The notes below the pieces were generated by a model. It was given only the letters and a program-made list of their open reading frames with translations. It made no database searches and was not told where the DNA came from. A stretch of DNA of 64,000 nt from assembly GCF_042680125.1 (NCBI RefSeq), contig NZ_JBHTNY010000029.1; one strand, 5' to 3'. Every line of letters starts with the position of its first letter. The first letter of the stretch is position 1. Made by a program: the position numbers and the translations under genes. This DNA is from Robinsoniella peoriensis (GTDB lineage: Bacteria > Bacillota > Clostridia > Lachnospirales > Lachnospiraceae). Positions 34,338-43,209 of this stretch are shown here, piece after piece.

Positions 34338-34425
34338 ATGAGGCTGTTACCTTAAAAGTCATGCCAAAGTGTCTTATTCATCAACATGAATAATAACCGT
34401 GGTACTGACCGGGTAACAGCCTCAT
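34338..34425. repeat. 88-bp long palindrome, possible terminator
   Basis: The ends ATGAGGCTGTTACC (34338-34351) and GGTAACAGCCTCAT (34412-34425) are perfect 14-base inverted repeats. Inside lie a partial GTCA..CCA/TGG..TGAC stem and an 8-bp TTATTCAT/ATGAATAA stem. The whole would fold into one long interrupted hairpin, followed on the plus strand by a T-rich tract. It sits between convergent genes, where a terminator is expected, but is longer than usual ones. Confidence 0.65.
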
Positions 34426-34433
34426 CTAAATTT

Positions 34434-36047
34434 TTATCTATCCCATTTATCGCACATTGCATTGATCTGGTCTGCAAATTTTGCCAAATCTTTATTCGCT
34501 CCGCCTTCGTTATGTCGGATAACTGTAAGCAGTCTTTGCCCGGCACCCAATAATCTGGCAAATACTGTATTCGCTCTTGCCCCCATAACTGTCATGTTCT
34601 CAGTATCCTTTACGATTGGAACCGGATGTGCCTCTTTAATAAACACATTTTCAGCCAGGTCAAATATTGTTCCGCTATATGGCGCCGTTGCTTTTAAATG
34701 CAGTTCATCAAATAAACGATTTTTAAATATCTCACATACACTGTCTTCCCCATGAGTTACAAATACTCTGTCAGGCTTCTTTTCAATTGCCGAAACCCAC
34801 CTGATCAATCCTTCATTATCCGCGTGTCCGCTAATCCCCTGCAGCTTGCATATCTCTGCATGCACTTCAATTTCTTCTCCAAATAGTTTTACTGTTTTTG
34901 CGCCTTCTATAATAGCCCTTCCTAAAGTTCCTGCAGCCTGATATCCCGCAAATACAATAGTGCTGTCTTTACGCCACAGATTATGCTTCAGATGATGTTT
35001 AATTCTTCCTGCATCACACATGCCGCTCGCAGATAAGATAATTTTCGGACTGTTATTAAAATTAATATTTTTTGACTCATCACTGGTAATTGCTGTCTTT
35101 AAACCGGGAAATCCTATGGGGTTAATTCCCTGATCCAGAAGCGCGGTTGCTTCTTCATCAAAATCTTCTCTCATCCGCTCGCGGAAAATACTTGTGGCTT
35201 CCACAGCAAGAGGACTATCAACGTAAACTTCAAATCCTTCGTGGTTCTTAATCAGATGCTCTTCTTTTATCTTACGAATAAAATAAAGGAGTTCCTGGGT
35301 TCTTCCTACTGCAAAAGAAGGCACCACAACATTTCCTCCCCTGTCGAAAGTTCTCTGAATAATCTTCGAAAATTCACCTACGTAATCCGGTCTGCCTCCA
35401 TGGCTTCTGTCACCATAGGTAGACTCCATGACTACATAATCTGCATCCTGAATATATTGGGGATCCCGAATCAGCGGTTGATTCTCATTTCCGATATCAC
35501 CAGAAAATACAATCTTTTTTTCACAGCCTTTTTCATTTATCCACACTTCAATAGAAGAAGATCCAAGCAGATGTCCCGCATCTATAAAACGTATCTTTAT
35601 GCCATCTGCAATAGGAATAATTTTATTATAATCATTTCCTATAAAACAGCTGATTGCCCCATTAGCATCTTCCATATCATACAATGGTGCAACTTCAGCT
35701 TTCCCGGCTCTTTTTCCTTTTCTGTTCTTCCATTCAGCCTCAAACATCTGAATGTGCGCACTGTCGCGCAGCATAATCTCACATAAATCCTGGGTTGCTC
35801 TGGTTGAAAATACCTGCCCCCTGAATCCTCTTTGGTATAAAAGGGGAATCTTCCCGGAATGATCAATGTGGGCATGTGTTAACAGCAGCATATCAATATC
35901 ACTGGCCGGAACGGGTATATCCTGATTTTCAAAACAATCAGGCCCTTGCTCCATACCACAATCGATCAGTATCTTTTTTTCGCATGCCTCCAGATAATAG
36001 CAGCTTCCTGTTACTTCATGTGTTGCCCCTAAAAATGTCAATCTCAT
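34434..36047 (-). CDS. Metallo-beta-lactamase / beta-CASP hydrolase (putative RNA-processing exonuclease)
   Basis: A 537-residue MBL-fold enzyme with an inserted beta-CASP domain, as in CPSF73/Ysh1-like ribonucleases. The zinc motif THAHIDHSGKIP lies near residue 57, and AGHLLGSSSIEV and FSGDIGNENQPL follow. The beta-CASP part includes ESTYGDRSH, PSFAVGRTQELLYF, LSASGMCDAGR and ISGHADNEGL. The C-terminal ~90 residues are extra. It is probably an RNA nuclease in the cytoplasm; the substrate is unknown. Confidence 0.85.
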   Translation of the reverse strand: MRLTFLGATHEVTGSCYYLEACEKKILIDCGMEQGPDCFENQDIPVPASDIDMLLLTHAHIDHSGKIPLLYQRGFRGQVFSTRATQDLCEIMLRDSAHIQMFEAEWKNRKGKRAGKAEVAPLYDMEDANGAISCFIGNDYNKIIPIADGIKIRFIDAGHLLGSSSIEVWINEKGCEKKIVFSGDIGNENQPLIRDPQYIQDADYVVMESTYGDRSHGGRPDYVGEFSKIIQRTFDRGGNVVVPSFAVGRTQELLYFIRKIKEEHLIKNHEGFEVYVDSPLAVEATSIFRERMREDFDEEATALLDQGINPIGFPGLKTAITSDESKNINFNNSPKIILSASGMCDAGRIKHHLKHNLWRKDSTIVFAGYQAAGTLGRAIIEGAKTVKLFGEEIEVHAEICKLQGISGHADNEGLIRWVSAIEKKPDRVFVTHGEDSVCEIFKNRLFDELHLKATAPYSGTIFDLAENVFIKEAHPVPIVKDTENMTVMGARANTVFARLLGAGQRLLTVIRHNEGGANKDLAKFADQINAMCDKWDR

Positions 36048-36138
36048 AAAAAATGCCTCTCCTTTCGCCCAAACATAGTTGTATAAGAATATTATACTCT
36101 GTTTAGTGCTATTAAGATAGGCATTTTCAAATTAATAT

Positions 36139-37140
36139 TTAATTGTAATCACGATGCTTGTAAAATCCAGAACAGCATAAGCCAAAATCCTCAGATGTTA
36201 CTGTAAACTGCTGATATGGACTGCTCATACCGATGTCTCTGATTGCTTCAGCATTGCTAAAATCAGATTTTGGTCCTACAAAATACTGTTTATATCCTTT
36301 TGGTCCAATATCCAGAATTCCCTTATCCCACTCAGCAGAGTTTCCACCGTTTGGAATTGCGACAATTCTGACCTTATTCCAGACATCTGCAAAACGCTTT
36401 TTCACCGCTCCCAGATTCTTCCGCAGATTCACGGTTCCCAAGAGCAAGCTTCCATCAATGTATTCTCGTTCTCCTGCTCCATTGTGCTTTTTACATAAAT
36501 CAAAATCATTATATAGCCCACATCTCATACCGCAGCTTGGTACGCCAAGATTAATGCATACACTACAAGGTTCATCGGCAGTGAGATATTTAACTGCCAT
36601 AATTGTATCTTCCATCTTTTTGTCCATTTTTTCTGAACCATGGTATACAACCAGTCCCTTTTCTAATTCTTCACCATAAACAGCGAAATCAAAACGCCAT
36701 CCGTTACAAACAAAAGACAGATCTTTTTCGACCTTACAAATTTCATCCACACCAACGTGTTGCATAAATCCATATGGATCCCTGATAAAACTAACTTCAT
36801 TTTCATCGAAGACCTTAGCATCTTCAGCTTTATTTGTAAGCACTTTCAATTCATCCAAAGTAAATTCCGGCATTATTACCTTACCTACTTTTGATGCCAT
36901 CAGAACTTCCACTGCTTTATGTATTGAAAATGAGCATAAATCCGCCAATATCATGATTTGATATTCTGGCACTTTTTGAAATCTCTTGTCTGGTTCTGTC
37001 TTTTTGCATGCCGAATTCATCAATCCACTAATGTAAATAAATTGGCATTTCTCATCTATATAGTTGTCCACGATACTTCCTGTATGGCATATTCCACACT
37101 CAATGTTTTGAAATAAAAAGCGATAGTACTTTGCATTCAT
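36139..37140 (-). CDS. Unknown cysteine-rich protein, possibly a degenerate MBL-fold protein
   Basis: A 333-residue protein not assigned to a family. It has 13 cysteines, including CSVCINLGVPSCGMRCG near residue 195. Several stretches fall where an MBL fold would have strands (PEYQIMILADLCSFSIHKAVEVLMASKVGKVIMP-type pattern, then RIVAIPNGGNSAEW near residue 257 and a closing FGLCCSGFYKHRDYN). However, the HxHxDH motif is absent. An MBL-like protein that lost its metal site is one reading; a wholly different fold is another. No partner is obvious. GGGGAG precedes the start. Confidence 0.6.
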   Translation of the reverse strand: MNAKYYRFLFQNIECGICHTGSIVDNYIDEKCQFIYISGLMNSACKKTEPDKRFQKVPEYQIMILADLCSFSIHKAVEVLMASKVGKVIMPEFTLDELKVLTNKAEDAKVFDENEVSFIRDPYGFMQHVGVDEICKVEKDLSFVCNGWRFDFAVYGEELEKGLVVYHGSEKMDKKMEDTIMAVKYLTADEPCSVCINLGVPSCGMRCGLYNDFDLCKKHNGAGEREYIDGSLLLGTVNLRKNLGAVKKRFADVWNKVRIVAIPNGGNSAEWDKGILDIGPKGYKQYFVGPKSDFSNAEAIRDIGMSSPYQQFTVTSEDFGLCCSGFYKHRDYN

Positions 37141-37317
37141 GATTTTTTTACTCCCCTTTGTCTAATTCGTTTATAAGCTGTAATGCTTATATTTATGAAT
37201 TTTTAATTTACTACATAACATTGACTTTGCTTTACAAAAATGAAAGGTAATGTAATAAACAATCATTTGTAAAACGTTGTTCTTTGTTTTAGTTATTTTG
37301 AAATTATTACTTTCATT

Positions 37318-37803
37318 TTAATTAATCCAAATTCCACTTGACCAACTATTACTCGTCTCCGTTGTACTTCCTTTTACTGCCATATGAACCCCTTGCACTC
37401 GATAGTAATATCCAGTTGCAACCACTAATGATGTATTGTAGGATGCTTGCGTTGTATTATAGGCGGTATGATATCTTTGATCAACAGAAACCCATGATCC
37501 ATTTACCAATCTCTCAAGATACAGATTTACCACTACCTTATCACAAGCTCTATTGCACATTGTTGACCCTGCAATTTTAATAACTCCATTACCATGATTT
37601 TCAATGGAACCAACCCCGCTCGCCAAATAATTACCTCTTGCTAAAGCCTGCCATATACCTTCCACCTTATTATCAGATGTCAGCAATGATCCATCAACAA
37701 TCTCACCATCCCTTGGTCCAGCAGCATTTACGTTTAGTGACATTAAACTAAAGCACATGATTAAACATATTACCATCGAACACATTTTTCTTAACTTTTT
37801 CAT
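37318..37803 (-). CDS. Secreted DUF6147-like protein
   Basis: A 161-residue exported protein. A Sec signal peptide occupies residues 1-~27 (basic MKKLRKMC, a hydrophobic stretch, then cleavage near NVNA-A). The mature part is a beta-rich domain with IVDGSLLTSD, GVGSIENHGNGVIKIAGST and conserved Trp/Tyr residues, resembling DUF6147 proteins of gut Clostridia. Function unknown; perhaps a surface or matrix protein. AGGAGG gives the start. Confidence 0.72.
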   Translation of the reverse strand: MKKLRKMCSMVICLIMCFSLMSLNVNAAGPRDGEIVDGSLLTSDNKVEGIWQALARGNYLASGVGSIENHGNGVIKIAGSTMCNRACDKVVVNLYLERLVNGSWVSVDQRYHTAYNTTQASYNTSLVVATGYYYRVQGVHMAVKGSTTETSNSWSSGIWIN

Positions 37804-37897
37804 CTTTGCCTCCTTTTTCTTTAGTCTTTACATTACATATATATAAACGTATTAGAATCAAAAATATAACGCAAAATGCTAAATTTTATAAAAAAAT

Positions 37898-38899
37898 TTA
37901 AAAATACGCGTTTTGTAATAGTTTTGTAAATTCTTTTTTGTCCATTATTGCTGAAACCGAATAATAATTATGGTTATTTTCGAATTGTGTTACATACTCC
38001 TTTTCACCATTAGGGTTTTCAATTTCTGATATTGTTATAATTTTATCTGTTGCAATTGTAATTTGAAATGAGTCAGTATATTTACCATCAAAACTCTGAT
38101 ATCCAGAAGCATCCAGACTTTTTTTGTACATAAATAGATTAATAACCGTATCATTTTTATCGTACAAATATTGTATAATGGCATTATTTGTATAGCTATC
38201 TATATTACAAGAGGAATATTTCATTCCCTCTGGTTTGTATAAAAATTTAAGAGGAGTTATACCTGTCTTGTCTTGTATCTCATTATAAATACTATTTTCC
38301 TCCTTACTACTACTTTCAACGTAATTATTACTATTTTCTATGCCAATATTAAGACTTTGCGCCGTTAATGTATTCCATAACGCCATAACATACTCCCTAT
38401 TAGCCGAACTAGTCATACTAACCCCAAACAAACACAAGCAAACCATAGCCGCAGCTCCAGCGAATTTCAACACCTTGTCCCGCTTGCGCTGCGCCAGCTT
38501 TCTTTTTCCAATCGCAAGGGCCTTCTTATCTTCATCCGAAAGCAAATTATATATTTGCTCACGATTCTCTTCACCATGAGCATAATTTACCTTCTTTTCT
38601 TCTCCCACAACAGTCTCCAGAATCTCCTCTGCCTTTGCAGGTCCCGTTTCTTCTTCATCAACCCACTTCTTCTCGTCCTTCAGTTTCTGAATAATTGCAG
38701 CGAAAAGTTCAGGTGGTTCTTCTATTTCATCTATGTAATCTAAATTCTGATCTGAATTTAAAATTTTTTCGTATTCATCTGCCTCTATCATTAATTGCCG
38801 TCGGAGAGCCTCATCCATATTATCCTCGGATTCTGTAATCTCCGAGAAAATTGGAAAAGGCTCAATTTTATCACTGTTTTTTCTTTGTTTTCCTTCCAC
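37898..38899 (-). CDS. DUF4367-like membrane protein, probable anti-sigma factor
   Basis: A 333-residue protein with a long acidic cytoplasmic N-terminus (~1-140), one membrane helix (~145-165, FAGAAAMVCLCLFGVSM), and an extracytoplasmic DUF4367-like domain. That domain contains GITPLKFLYKPEGMKY and ends with NHNYYSVSAIMDKKEF. This layout is usual for regulators of ECF sigma factors. A sigma factor of the right type is encoded at 40128-40643 in the same orientation, but murG in the opposite orientation lies between. Start is a GTG with GAGGGGAG upstream. Confidence 0.7.
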   Translation of the reverse strand: MEGKQRKNSDKIEPFPIFSEITESEDNMDEALRRQLMIEADEYEKILNSDQNLDYIDEIEEPPELFAAIIQKLKDEKKWVDEEETGPAKAEEILETVVGEEKKVNYAHGEENREQIYNLLSDEDKKALAIGKRKLAQRKRDKVLKFAGAAAMVCLCLFGVSMTSSANREYVMALWNTLTAQSLNIGIENSNNYVESSSKEENSIYNEIQDKTGITPLKFLYKPEGMKYSSCNIDSYTNNAIIQYLYDKNDTVINLFMYKKSLDASGYQSFDGKYTDSFQITIATDKIITISEIENPNGEKEYVTQFENNHNYYSVSAIMDKKEFTKLLQNAYF

Positions 38900-38985
38900 T
38901 ATTTACTCCCCTCTGCACGAGCAACGTTGCGTATATATCCGATAGCTTTTTAATATAATTATATCCCATCCCGCCCAGTCCCGTC

Positions 38986-39011
38986 TTGACTTTTTTTCAT
39001 AACAGTATAAT
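38986..39011 (+). promoter_or_regulatory. Candidate promoter of murG
   Basis: TTGACT and TATAAT are both consensus-like but only 14 bases apart; taking TAATAT as the -10 gives 16. It is about 30 bases before the start codon. Confidence 0.45.
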
Positions 39012-39044
39012 ATGTATCTATGATGAACTTTTTGGAGGATGAAT

Positions 39045-40115
39045 ATGAAACGAATTATTCTTACAGGTGGCGGCACCGCCGGCCATGTTACACCTAATAT
39101 TGCACTACTTCCTCGTCTGAAGGAACTGGATTACGATGTTCAATACATTGGTTCCTTTGACGGAATTGAAAAAAAATTAATTGAAGAACTTTCTATTCCC
39201 TATTATGGAATCGCTTCCGGTAAATTGAGACGTTACTTTGATCCAAAGAACTTTTCAGATCCATTCAAAGTAATAAAGGGCTACTTTCAGGCTCGAAAAT
39301 TGATGAAGCGCCTGAAACCGGACGTTATTTTTTCCAAGGGCGGATTTGTAGCTGTTCCGGTAGTTCTTGCGGCAAAACACAGACATATCCCAGTCATTAT
39401 ACATGAGTCAGATATGACCCCCGGTCTGGCAAATAAACTTTCCATCCCATCTGCTGATAAAATATGCTGCAATTTTCCTGAAACGCTTTCACACCTACCG
39501 GAAGGAAAAGCCTTTCTTACCGGATCCCCCATACGTCAAGAGCTCTTATCCGGTAATAAACTGGCGGCGCTGAAGTTCTGTGGATTTACAGCAAATAAGC
39601 CCGTCCTGCTGATTATTGGCGGCAGTCTTGGTTCCGCTGCTGTCAATGCCGCTATTAGGAATATATTACCACAACTCTTGAAAACTTTCCAGGTAATTCA
39701 CTTATGTGGAAAAGATAAAATCGATGAATCTTTAAAAAATATGGAAGGTTATGTACAATACGAATATATCAAACAAGAACTGGCGGATCTGTTCGCCCTT
39801 GCAGATGTAGTTGTCTCCAGAGCAGGTGCAAATGCAATCTGTGAATTACTGGCACTGCGCAAACCAAATCTCTTAATTCCGCTCTCTGCAGCAGCTAGCC
39901 GTGGAGATCAGATTTTAAATGCTGCTTCTTTCAAACGTCAGGGATTCAGCGAAGTATTGGAAGAAGATACTCTGTCTCCGGAGGTACTGCTAAACACTAT
40001 CCAAAAATTATATGAATCCCGGCGCACCTACGTTGCTGCTATGGAAAAAAGCCAGCAAAATGATGCAATCGGGAAGATCGTTACATTAATCGGACAGGTA
40101 ATACAAGGAAAGTAG
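39045..40115 (+). CDS. murG: UDP-N-acetylglucosamine--undecaprenyl-P-P-muramyl-pentapeptide GlcNAc transferase (lipid II synthase)
   Basis: A 356-residue GT28 glycosyltransferase that adds N-acetylglucosamine to lipid I on the inner membrane face. It begins MKRIILTGGGTAGHVTPNIALL, with the G-loop needed for lipid I. FSKGGFVAVPVVLAA and HESDMTPGLANK follow, and the C-terminal sugar-nucleotide part has SRAGANAICELLALRKP. It is isolated from other cell-wall genes and lies between divergent and convergent minus-strand genes. The ATG at 39045 is preferred over 39039, which touches the GGAGG. Confidence 0.93.
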   Translation: MKRIILTGGGTAGHVTPNIALLPRLKELDYDVQYIGSFDGIEKKLIEELSIPYYGIASGKLRRYFDPKNFSDPFKVIKGYFQARKLMKRLKPDVIFSKGGFVAVPVVLAAKHRHIPVIIHESDMTPGLANKLSIPSADKICCNFPETLSHLPEGKAFLTGSPIRQELLSGNKLAALKFCGFTANKPVLLIIGGSLGSAAVNAAIRNILPQLLKTFQVIHLCGKDKIDESLKNMEGYVQYEYIKQELADLFALADVVVSRAGANAICELLALRKPNLLIPLSAAASRGDQILNAASFKRQGFSEVLEEDTLSPEVLLNTIQKLYESRRTYVAAMEKSQQNDAIGKIVTLIGQVIQGK

Positions 40116-40133
40116 AGGCGCTCGCCTCTACTT
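40110..40133. terminator. Shared terminator overlapping the stop codons of murG and the sigma factor gene
   Basis: AAGTAGAGGCG/CGCCTCTACTT with a 2-base loop, T-run on the plus strand. Both convergent genes end inside it. Confidence 0.85.
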
Positions 40134-40643
40134 TTCTCTATAATCTTTCAGATATTTCTGCCTTATGTACTTCTTAGCCCTGCATAATCTTGCTCGGAAT
40201 ACTGTGACTGCAATCCCAAGTTTTGCCGCTGCCTCTTCCTGGGTCAGTCCATTCACATAGCTTTGGTAAATTACTTCGTACCATCTTTCATTCATCTGCT
40301 TTAAATCGTCAAAAATTGTAAACAGCAATTGTGTATTTGCCGTTCTGTTCACTAACTCATCAATTGAATATTCGACCGCTGTATTAATACTGGATGTGGG
40401 CATAATCACTTCTCTTCTTACACTTGCTTTTCTGGAATTATCTATCACCGCTCTTTTTGCAGTAATGAGAAGCCATGCCTTAATAAAATCCGGCGCTACT
40501 GTATCCATATTGTCATAATATTTCCAAAATACGTGTTGACAGACTTCTTGTGCCAACTCAAAATCCCCAGTCTGATCCAAAGCAGCTTTTATGACCAGAC
40601 GATGATATCTGTTATATACTTCTGTAAACAATTTATTCTTCAT
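40128..40643 (-). CDS. ECF-type sigma-70 family RNA polymerase sigma factor
   Basis: A 171-residue sigma factor with region 2 (LAQEVCQHVFWKYYDN, residues ~32-47, and DFIKAWLLITAKRAVID) and region 4 helix-turn-helix (VNGLTQEEAAAKLGIAVTVFRARL, ~130-155). There is no region 1 or 3, as in ECF factors. The DUF4367 membrane protein 1.2 kb downstream on the same strand is the likely regulator. No strong ribosome binding site is seen. Confidence 0.85.
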   Translation of the reverse strand: MKNKLFTEVYNRYHRLVIKAALDQTGDFELAQEVCQHVFWKYYDNMDTVAPDFIKAWLLITAKRAVIDNSRKASVRREVIMPTSSINTAVEYSIDELVNRTANTQLLFTIFDDLKQMNERWYEVIYQSYVNGLTQEEAAAKLGIAVTVFRARLCRAKKYIRQKYLKDYREK

Positions 40644-40667
40644 CTTTTGTAGTGTCCTCTTCTCAGC

Positions 40668-41078
40668 TTATGCTTTAAATTTGGAAAGTATCTCTTCTTT
40701 GTCTTTCTCCGTCAAGGTTCCGGGTTTCCACGTTACACCGACATGATCTTTTGTTCTGCGCGGTATGAGATGAATGTGGAAATGAAATACAGTCTGACCT
40801 GCTGCTTCCCCATTATTTTGCAGAATATTGATCCCATCGCACTCCAGTGTGTCCATTAACTGAGCAGCCATCTTCTTTGCCAAAGTGTAAGCTTTTTGGA
40901 GTAAGGAATCTGGCATCTCGAAAATATTCGCATAATGTTCCTTCGGAATAATCAGAGCATGCCCTTTCGATGCCGGTCCTAAATCAAGTATTACCTTGAA
41001 ATCTTCATCTTCAAATATTGCCGCCGAAGGTATTTGTCCATTCGCTATTTTACAAAAAATGCAATCATTTTCTTTCAT
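40668..41078 (-). CDS. HIT family nucleotide hydrolase
   Basis: A 136-residue histidine-triad protein of the Hint/HinT type, hydrolysing phosphoramidates and similar nucleotide conjugates. It starts NDCIFCKIANGQIPSA and has the catalytic triad motif HFHIHLIPR near residue 98. Two N-terminal Cys may bind zinc together with His. Good AAGGAG site; it lies 25 bases upstream of the sigma gene in the same direction. Confidence 0.92.
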   Translation of the reverse strand: MKENDCIFCKIANGQIPSAAIFEDEDFKVILDLGPASKGHALIIPKEHYANIFEMPDSLLQKAYTLAKKMAAQLMDTLECDGINILQNNGEAAGQTVFHFHIHLIPRRTKDHVGVTWKPGTLTEKDKEEILSKFKA

Positions 41079-41199
41079 AAACTCTCTCCTTTTCCTAATA
41101 ATTATTCACTATTATGTTAGATATTTTGTAAAATTATGTCAATAATATGTATTTGCTATTTTTCGAAACCAATGCTATTCTATGCATGGAGGTGTCGAT

Positions 41200-41928
41200 A
41201 TGTTAACTAAAAATGACGAAAAACAGATGAAAGCCCTCATGAATGAGCGTGAGGATTTCCGCTATATCATAGAAAAGCTGAAAGAAGATCAACAATTTAC
41301 TGTATCCCAGATTTCTCATGAGATTCGCAATCCTGTTACTTTAATAAACAGTTCTCTGCAATTGATCGAAAAGCAACATCCGGAAGTAAGAAGCTTTGCT
41401 TTTTGGAATCAGACCATGGAAGATATGATGTTCCTCAGAAAACTACTGGACGAATTATCCTCTTTCAATAACGGAGAACGCCTTGCTCTTCAGGAAATGA
41501 ATGTAAAGTCCTGGATTGAGGCTCTTGCCGGGTCTATTGCAACCCATTTACGTGATACTGATATTGATTTTTCCTGTGACTTTCAGAAAGTGCTGCCCCA
41601 TATTACTGCTGATGACACTAAATTACACCAGGCAGTCTACAATCTGCTGCGTAATGCCGTCGAAGCAATAGACGACTGCGGTCATATTATCTTTCGAGCG
41701 TTAACGAAAGATAAAAAACTGATTATACAGGTTATTGATGATGGTTGTGGCATCCAGGAAGAAGATCTGGATACTTTGTTTGCCCCTTTTGTAACACATA
41801 AAAAATGTGGCAGCGGACTTGGGCTCGCCATTACCAAACGAATTGTGGAAGCACATGACGGCAGCTTAACCGTGAAATCCACTCCTGGTACAGGAACCTG
41901 CTTTACCATCCTCCTTCCTTATTGCTAG
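41200..41928 (+). CDS. Soluble sensor histidine kinase
   Basis: A 242-residue histidine kinase without membrane segments. A short coiled-coil start leads to the HisKA phosphoacceptor box VSQISHEIRNPVTLINSS (His near residue 44), then a HATPase_c domain with N-box NLLRNAVEAIDDC, G1 IDDGCGIQEEDLD and G2 KKCGSGLGLAI. No sensor domain and no response regulator is adjacent, so it is an orphan, perhaps feeding a phosphorelay such as Spo0A; that is inference. Start at the ATG after GGAGGTG. Confidence 0.85.
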   Translation: MLTKNDEKQMKALMNEREDFRYIIEKLKEDQQFTVSQISHEIRNPVTLINSSLQLIEKQHPEVRSFAFWNQTMEDMMFLRKLLDELSSFNNGERLALQEMNVKSWIEALAGSIATHLRDTDIDFSCDFQKVLPHITADDTKLHQAVYNLLRNAVEAIDDCGHIIFRALTKDKKLIIQVIDDGCGIQEEDLDTLFAPFVTHKKCGSGLGLAITKRIVEAHDGSLTVKSTPGTGTCFTILLPYC

Positions 41929-41968
41929 CCTACATAGCTGCATTCTTTAGTCATGAATATTTATTAAA

Positions 41969-42607
41969 TTATTGCATGCTATCATGATCATATTGCTCTA
42001 TCGGGACACGTTTCTTTTTACGATAGAGCAAAATCGCAAGAAGTACGCCTGTTATCAGGCCACCTACATGCGCCGAGTTATCTATTCCGGCACTGGAAAA
42101 TCCTTGAAACAAGGTAAGGGCTGCCATTAGTCCCAGCCTTTTACCCGTCAGATCTTCCAGTTTTCCTTTATTTCTTGCTATGATAAATACAAGTGCTCCA
42201 ATAACTGCAAATACTGCCCCCGATGCTCCGGCTGAAACTGCAAAATCACCGGTTTTCATATCATACCACATCGATAACAGGTTGCCTCCAAGACCACCAA
42301 TCACGTAAATCAGAAGATAACGTATTTTTCCCACAGATCTTTCCAGAGTATCTCCCAGAAAAATAAGCACCAGCATATTGCTGAATAAATGCTCAATTCC
42401 AAAATGCAAAAACATGCAGGTGAATAGCCGGTAATATTCTCCATGCTCTAAAACCCATGGAGTAAAATTTGCACCATGAGTCAGCATAAACTGAACATCC
42501 TCTGTATCTCCTATTAATTCCATTACAATAAAAATACCAATGTTAAGAAGAACTATAACTAGATTCATTATAGTCCTGGATTTCAAAAAATCTTTAATTT
42601 CGTCCAT
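41969..42607 (-). CDS. Rhomboid family intramembrane serine protease
   Basis: A 212-residue membrane protein with six hydrophobic segments. The serine motif AGASGAVFAVIGAL gives the nucleophile, the last-but-one helix carries the partner His in NSAHVGGLITGVLLA, and HFGIEHLFSNMLVL shows the conserved His-Asn region. It should cleave membrane protein substrates; none is evident nearby. AGAGG precedes the start. Confidence 0.9.
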   Translation of the reverse strand: MDEIKDFLKSRTIMNLVIVLLNIGIFIVMELIGDTEDVQFMLTHGANFTPWVLEHGEYYRLFTCMFLHFGIEHLFSNMLVLIFLGDTLERSVGKIRYLLIYVIGGLGGNLLSMWYDMKTGDFAVSAGASGAVFAVIGALVFIIARNKGKLEDLTGKRLGLMAALTLFQGFSSAGIDNSAHVGGLITGVLLAILLYRKKKRVPIEQYDHDSMQ

Positions 42608-43209
42608 AGAATCGCCTCTTGCCCTATTGTAACAGATGAATTTCTATTTGCATAGTACTAAGTCACAATTATTAACGCAATTTTAACATAGGTTTATACC
42701 ATGTTACTACATTATTTTACATTTTTAGAATCTGGTTTCTCATTTTTGTACACCTCCCATTTTCGTCTATTTAACCATACATCTTTTCATAATAGTTTCA
42801 GAACCACATCATTTTTACAATAAAAAGCGGACATCATCTGCCCGCTTTTATTATTTCTGTAAACGCCTATCGATCTATCAACAAGATTATTTGTAAATTT
42901 TTGAAAAAGCTTTTCTATGCATTTCTCCTAAATATATTCGATTCCCACTAAAGTGCTTGTGTTTCAATTTGTTGCCACCGTAATAAAATTCCAAACATTT
43001 TTAATAACCATTATGATCAGATTATCCATGAAATCATGTCGTTTCATCAAAATATTAAACTTCTATAAAGAATAATGCATTAATTTTCTACTAATTCTTA
43101 TCTAAAATACTTTTACCATAAGTTTATTTTTATATATGTTTGTTTCCATAAAATAGAACCTGGTTCTACGGTTTATTTCTAATATTTACCAGGTATTTTG
43201 ATGAAAGCT
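42608..43209. other. Gene-free 602-bp AT-rich region
   Basis: No supported coding frame. It contains a terminator-like hairpin (42822-42851, GCGG-A-CA/TG-C-CCGC between A and T runs) and a small TAGAAC/GTTCTA hairpin at 43147-43168, followed on the minus strand by TTTTAT, which may end the ABC transporter operon. Confidence 0.5.
42822..42851. terminator. Terminator-like hairpin
   Basis: An AAAAGCGG/CCGCTTTT stem with one mismatch and A/T runs on both sides, midway between the rhomboid gene and the ABC transporter operon. Confidence 0.55.
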
